From contig JBGUXS010000049.1 in assembly GCA_045118155.1 (NCBI GenBank), positions 1 to 23,126 on the forward strand: a stretch of DNA of 23,126 nt, given 5' to 3'. The position numbers and the translations under genes were made by a program. The stretch is from JBGUXS01 sp045118155. Lineage in GTDB: Bacteria; Pseudomonadota; Alphaproteobacteria; CAAHEQ01; UBA3637. Position 1 is the first letter of the stretch. Every line of letters begins with the position of its first letter. Below are positions 22,401-23,126 of the stretch, in pieces. Below the pieces are notes generated by a model. The model searched no databases, was not told where the DNA came from, and was given only the letters and a program-made list of their open reading frames with translations.

Positions 22401-23126
22401 TTATTTATCCTTAAAAACAGTCATAAAAATTTCTTTTGGAACAAAATGTTTCGTTTGATAAGGGGTTAAAAACCGCTTTTTTGAAATAGTCTTTAATAAA
22501 GGGGATAATGTTTTGATTACGTAAGCATCTTTCCAGACAGAACGTTTAGAAAGTTTATCTAAAACCCAACAACATTCGTCAATTTCCCCAACACATTCAA
22601 AGGGTTTATGATTTGAAAATCCAAATAATTCCTTATACCCTTGCAATTGTTCTTTTTCATCTAATAAATTGCGCCCTTGCATCCAAGATAATAAAACATC
22701 TTTAGATAAGTAAAGGGCAAACAATAGGAAAACAAACCGACACTTGTCGCAATCCCCACACCAATGATGCCAACGCTTGGTTTCATCTTGAAAAAAGGCC
22801 TTGTTGCAACTTGTAATGATGGGGATGTAATTGGCACAATACCGTGTAAAGAGGCCCGCTATGAATAATTCACTGCATGGCCTCAGCAGGGAAAAATACT
22901 CTAACTGTGGGGTTGTAACGGCAATTAGCTGTCGGAAGTTGGTTTCAAAATCCAGAGATTTACTGTATTGGTGATTGACGAACAATTTTCCCCAAGCCAC
23001 ATTTCCGGTATTGGCGGATCTCTCACAAGATAACACGATATATTTATAATCATAAATAATAGCACAAAGCCATGTGATAAAAGAAATAATGCCTGTGATG
23101 GGGATATGCCCGTTATAGACGGTTCC
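22401..23126 (-). CDS. murL: MurL-like UDP-MurNAc-L-Ala-L-Glu epimerase, 5' end cut by window
   Basis: The visible 241 residues are the C-terminal part of a longer protein: the frame stays open to the window edge. It resembles MurL, which epimerises the terminal L-Glu of UDP-MurNAc-L-Ala-L-Glu to D-Glu, by recall of family features: YNGHIPITGIISF at the edge, VLSCERSANTGN, VNHQYSKS, EYFSLLRPCSELFIAGLF, a Cys-rich WCGDCDKCRFVFLL and HKPFECVGEIDE. A GTG at 23036 would give 211 residues but splits a conserved block, so it is not a credible start. It lies 2 bases upstream of murD, in an operon. Alternative: an uncharacterised relative with a different substrate. Confidence 0.75.
   Translation of the reverse strand, partial: GTVYNGHIPITGIISFITWLCAIIYDYKYIVLSCERSANTGNVAWGKLFVNHQYSKSLDFETNFRQLIAVTTPQLEYFSLLRPCSELFIAGLFTRYCANYIPIITSCNKAFFQDETKRWHHWCGDCDKCRFVFLLFALYLSKDVLLSWMQGRNLLDEKEQLQGYKELFGFSNHKPFECVGEIDECCWVLDKLSKRSVWKDAYVIKTLSPLLKTISKKRFLTPYQTKHFVPKEIFMTVFKDK

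Noticed and set aside
22401..23036. A 211-residue gene starting at the GTG at 23036
   Set aside because: The frame stays open for 30 further codons to the window edge and those codons encode plausible conserved sequence, so the gene is treated as truncated by the window.

Overview
The window looks like a chromosomal segment of a low-GC, fermentative alphaproteobacterium. The evidence is the gene order bamD-recN-ligA, ihfB next to accD, and a PhoB-type regulator, together with a pyruvate:ferredoxin oxidoreductase and a membrane pyrophosphatase that fit anaerobic, energy-limited growth. A gut or other host-associated relative of the Rhodospirillales is my best guess; this is inference, because no rRNA is present.

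Layout. 2-2041 is a membrane pyrophosphatase (hppA). 2189-3857 holds three small exported proteins: an EGF-like Cys-rich protein (+), a His/Val/Arg-rich protein (-) and a class A acid phosphatase (-). 4048-4506 is a NADAR-domain protein. 4517-6960 is an accessory region at a tRNA-Gln gene. It has two copies of a 131-141 bp fold-back repeat whose ends mimic the tRNA-Gln 3' end, several shorter tRNA-Gln-like fragments, and between them an AT-rich two-gene unit (GIY-YIG/DUF4357 protein and trypsin-like protease). Intact tRNA-Gln(TTG) and tRNA-Arg(CCG) follow on the minus strand. 7255-10366 (+) encodes a GT39-type glycosyltransferase, an overlapping YdjC/ChbG-like deacetylase and a PhnP-like metallo-hydrolase. 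10363-11496 (-) is ihfB-accD. 11611-15138 (-) is nifJ, divergent from bamD-recN-ligA (15294-19748, +). Then come rpe and phoB (+, overlapping) and, convergent, murL-murD (-) running off the right edge.

How the genes work together. Several products act at the cell envelope: BamD in outer-membrane assembly, the GT39 enzyme and deacetylase probably in glycan or lipid decoration, and murD-murL in peptidoglycan precursor synthesis. The last pair is the most notable core-metabolism signal. The gene upstream of murD resembles MurL, the epimerase that converts UDP-MurNAc-L-Ala-L-Glu to the D-Glu form, so the adjacent ligase is probably the L-Glu-using MurD2 type. NifJ (pyruvate oxidation without NADH) and the pyrophosphatase (ion pumping from PPi) suit anaerobic metabolism. 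The tRNA-Gln region is the accessory hot spot: repeated tRNA 3' ends, tiny structured repeats and AT-rich cargo, but no integrase in view.
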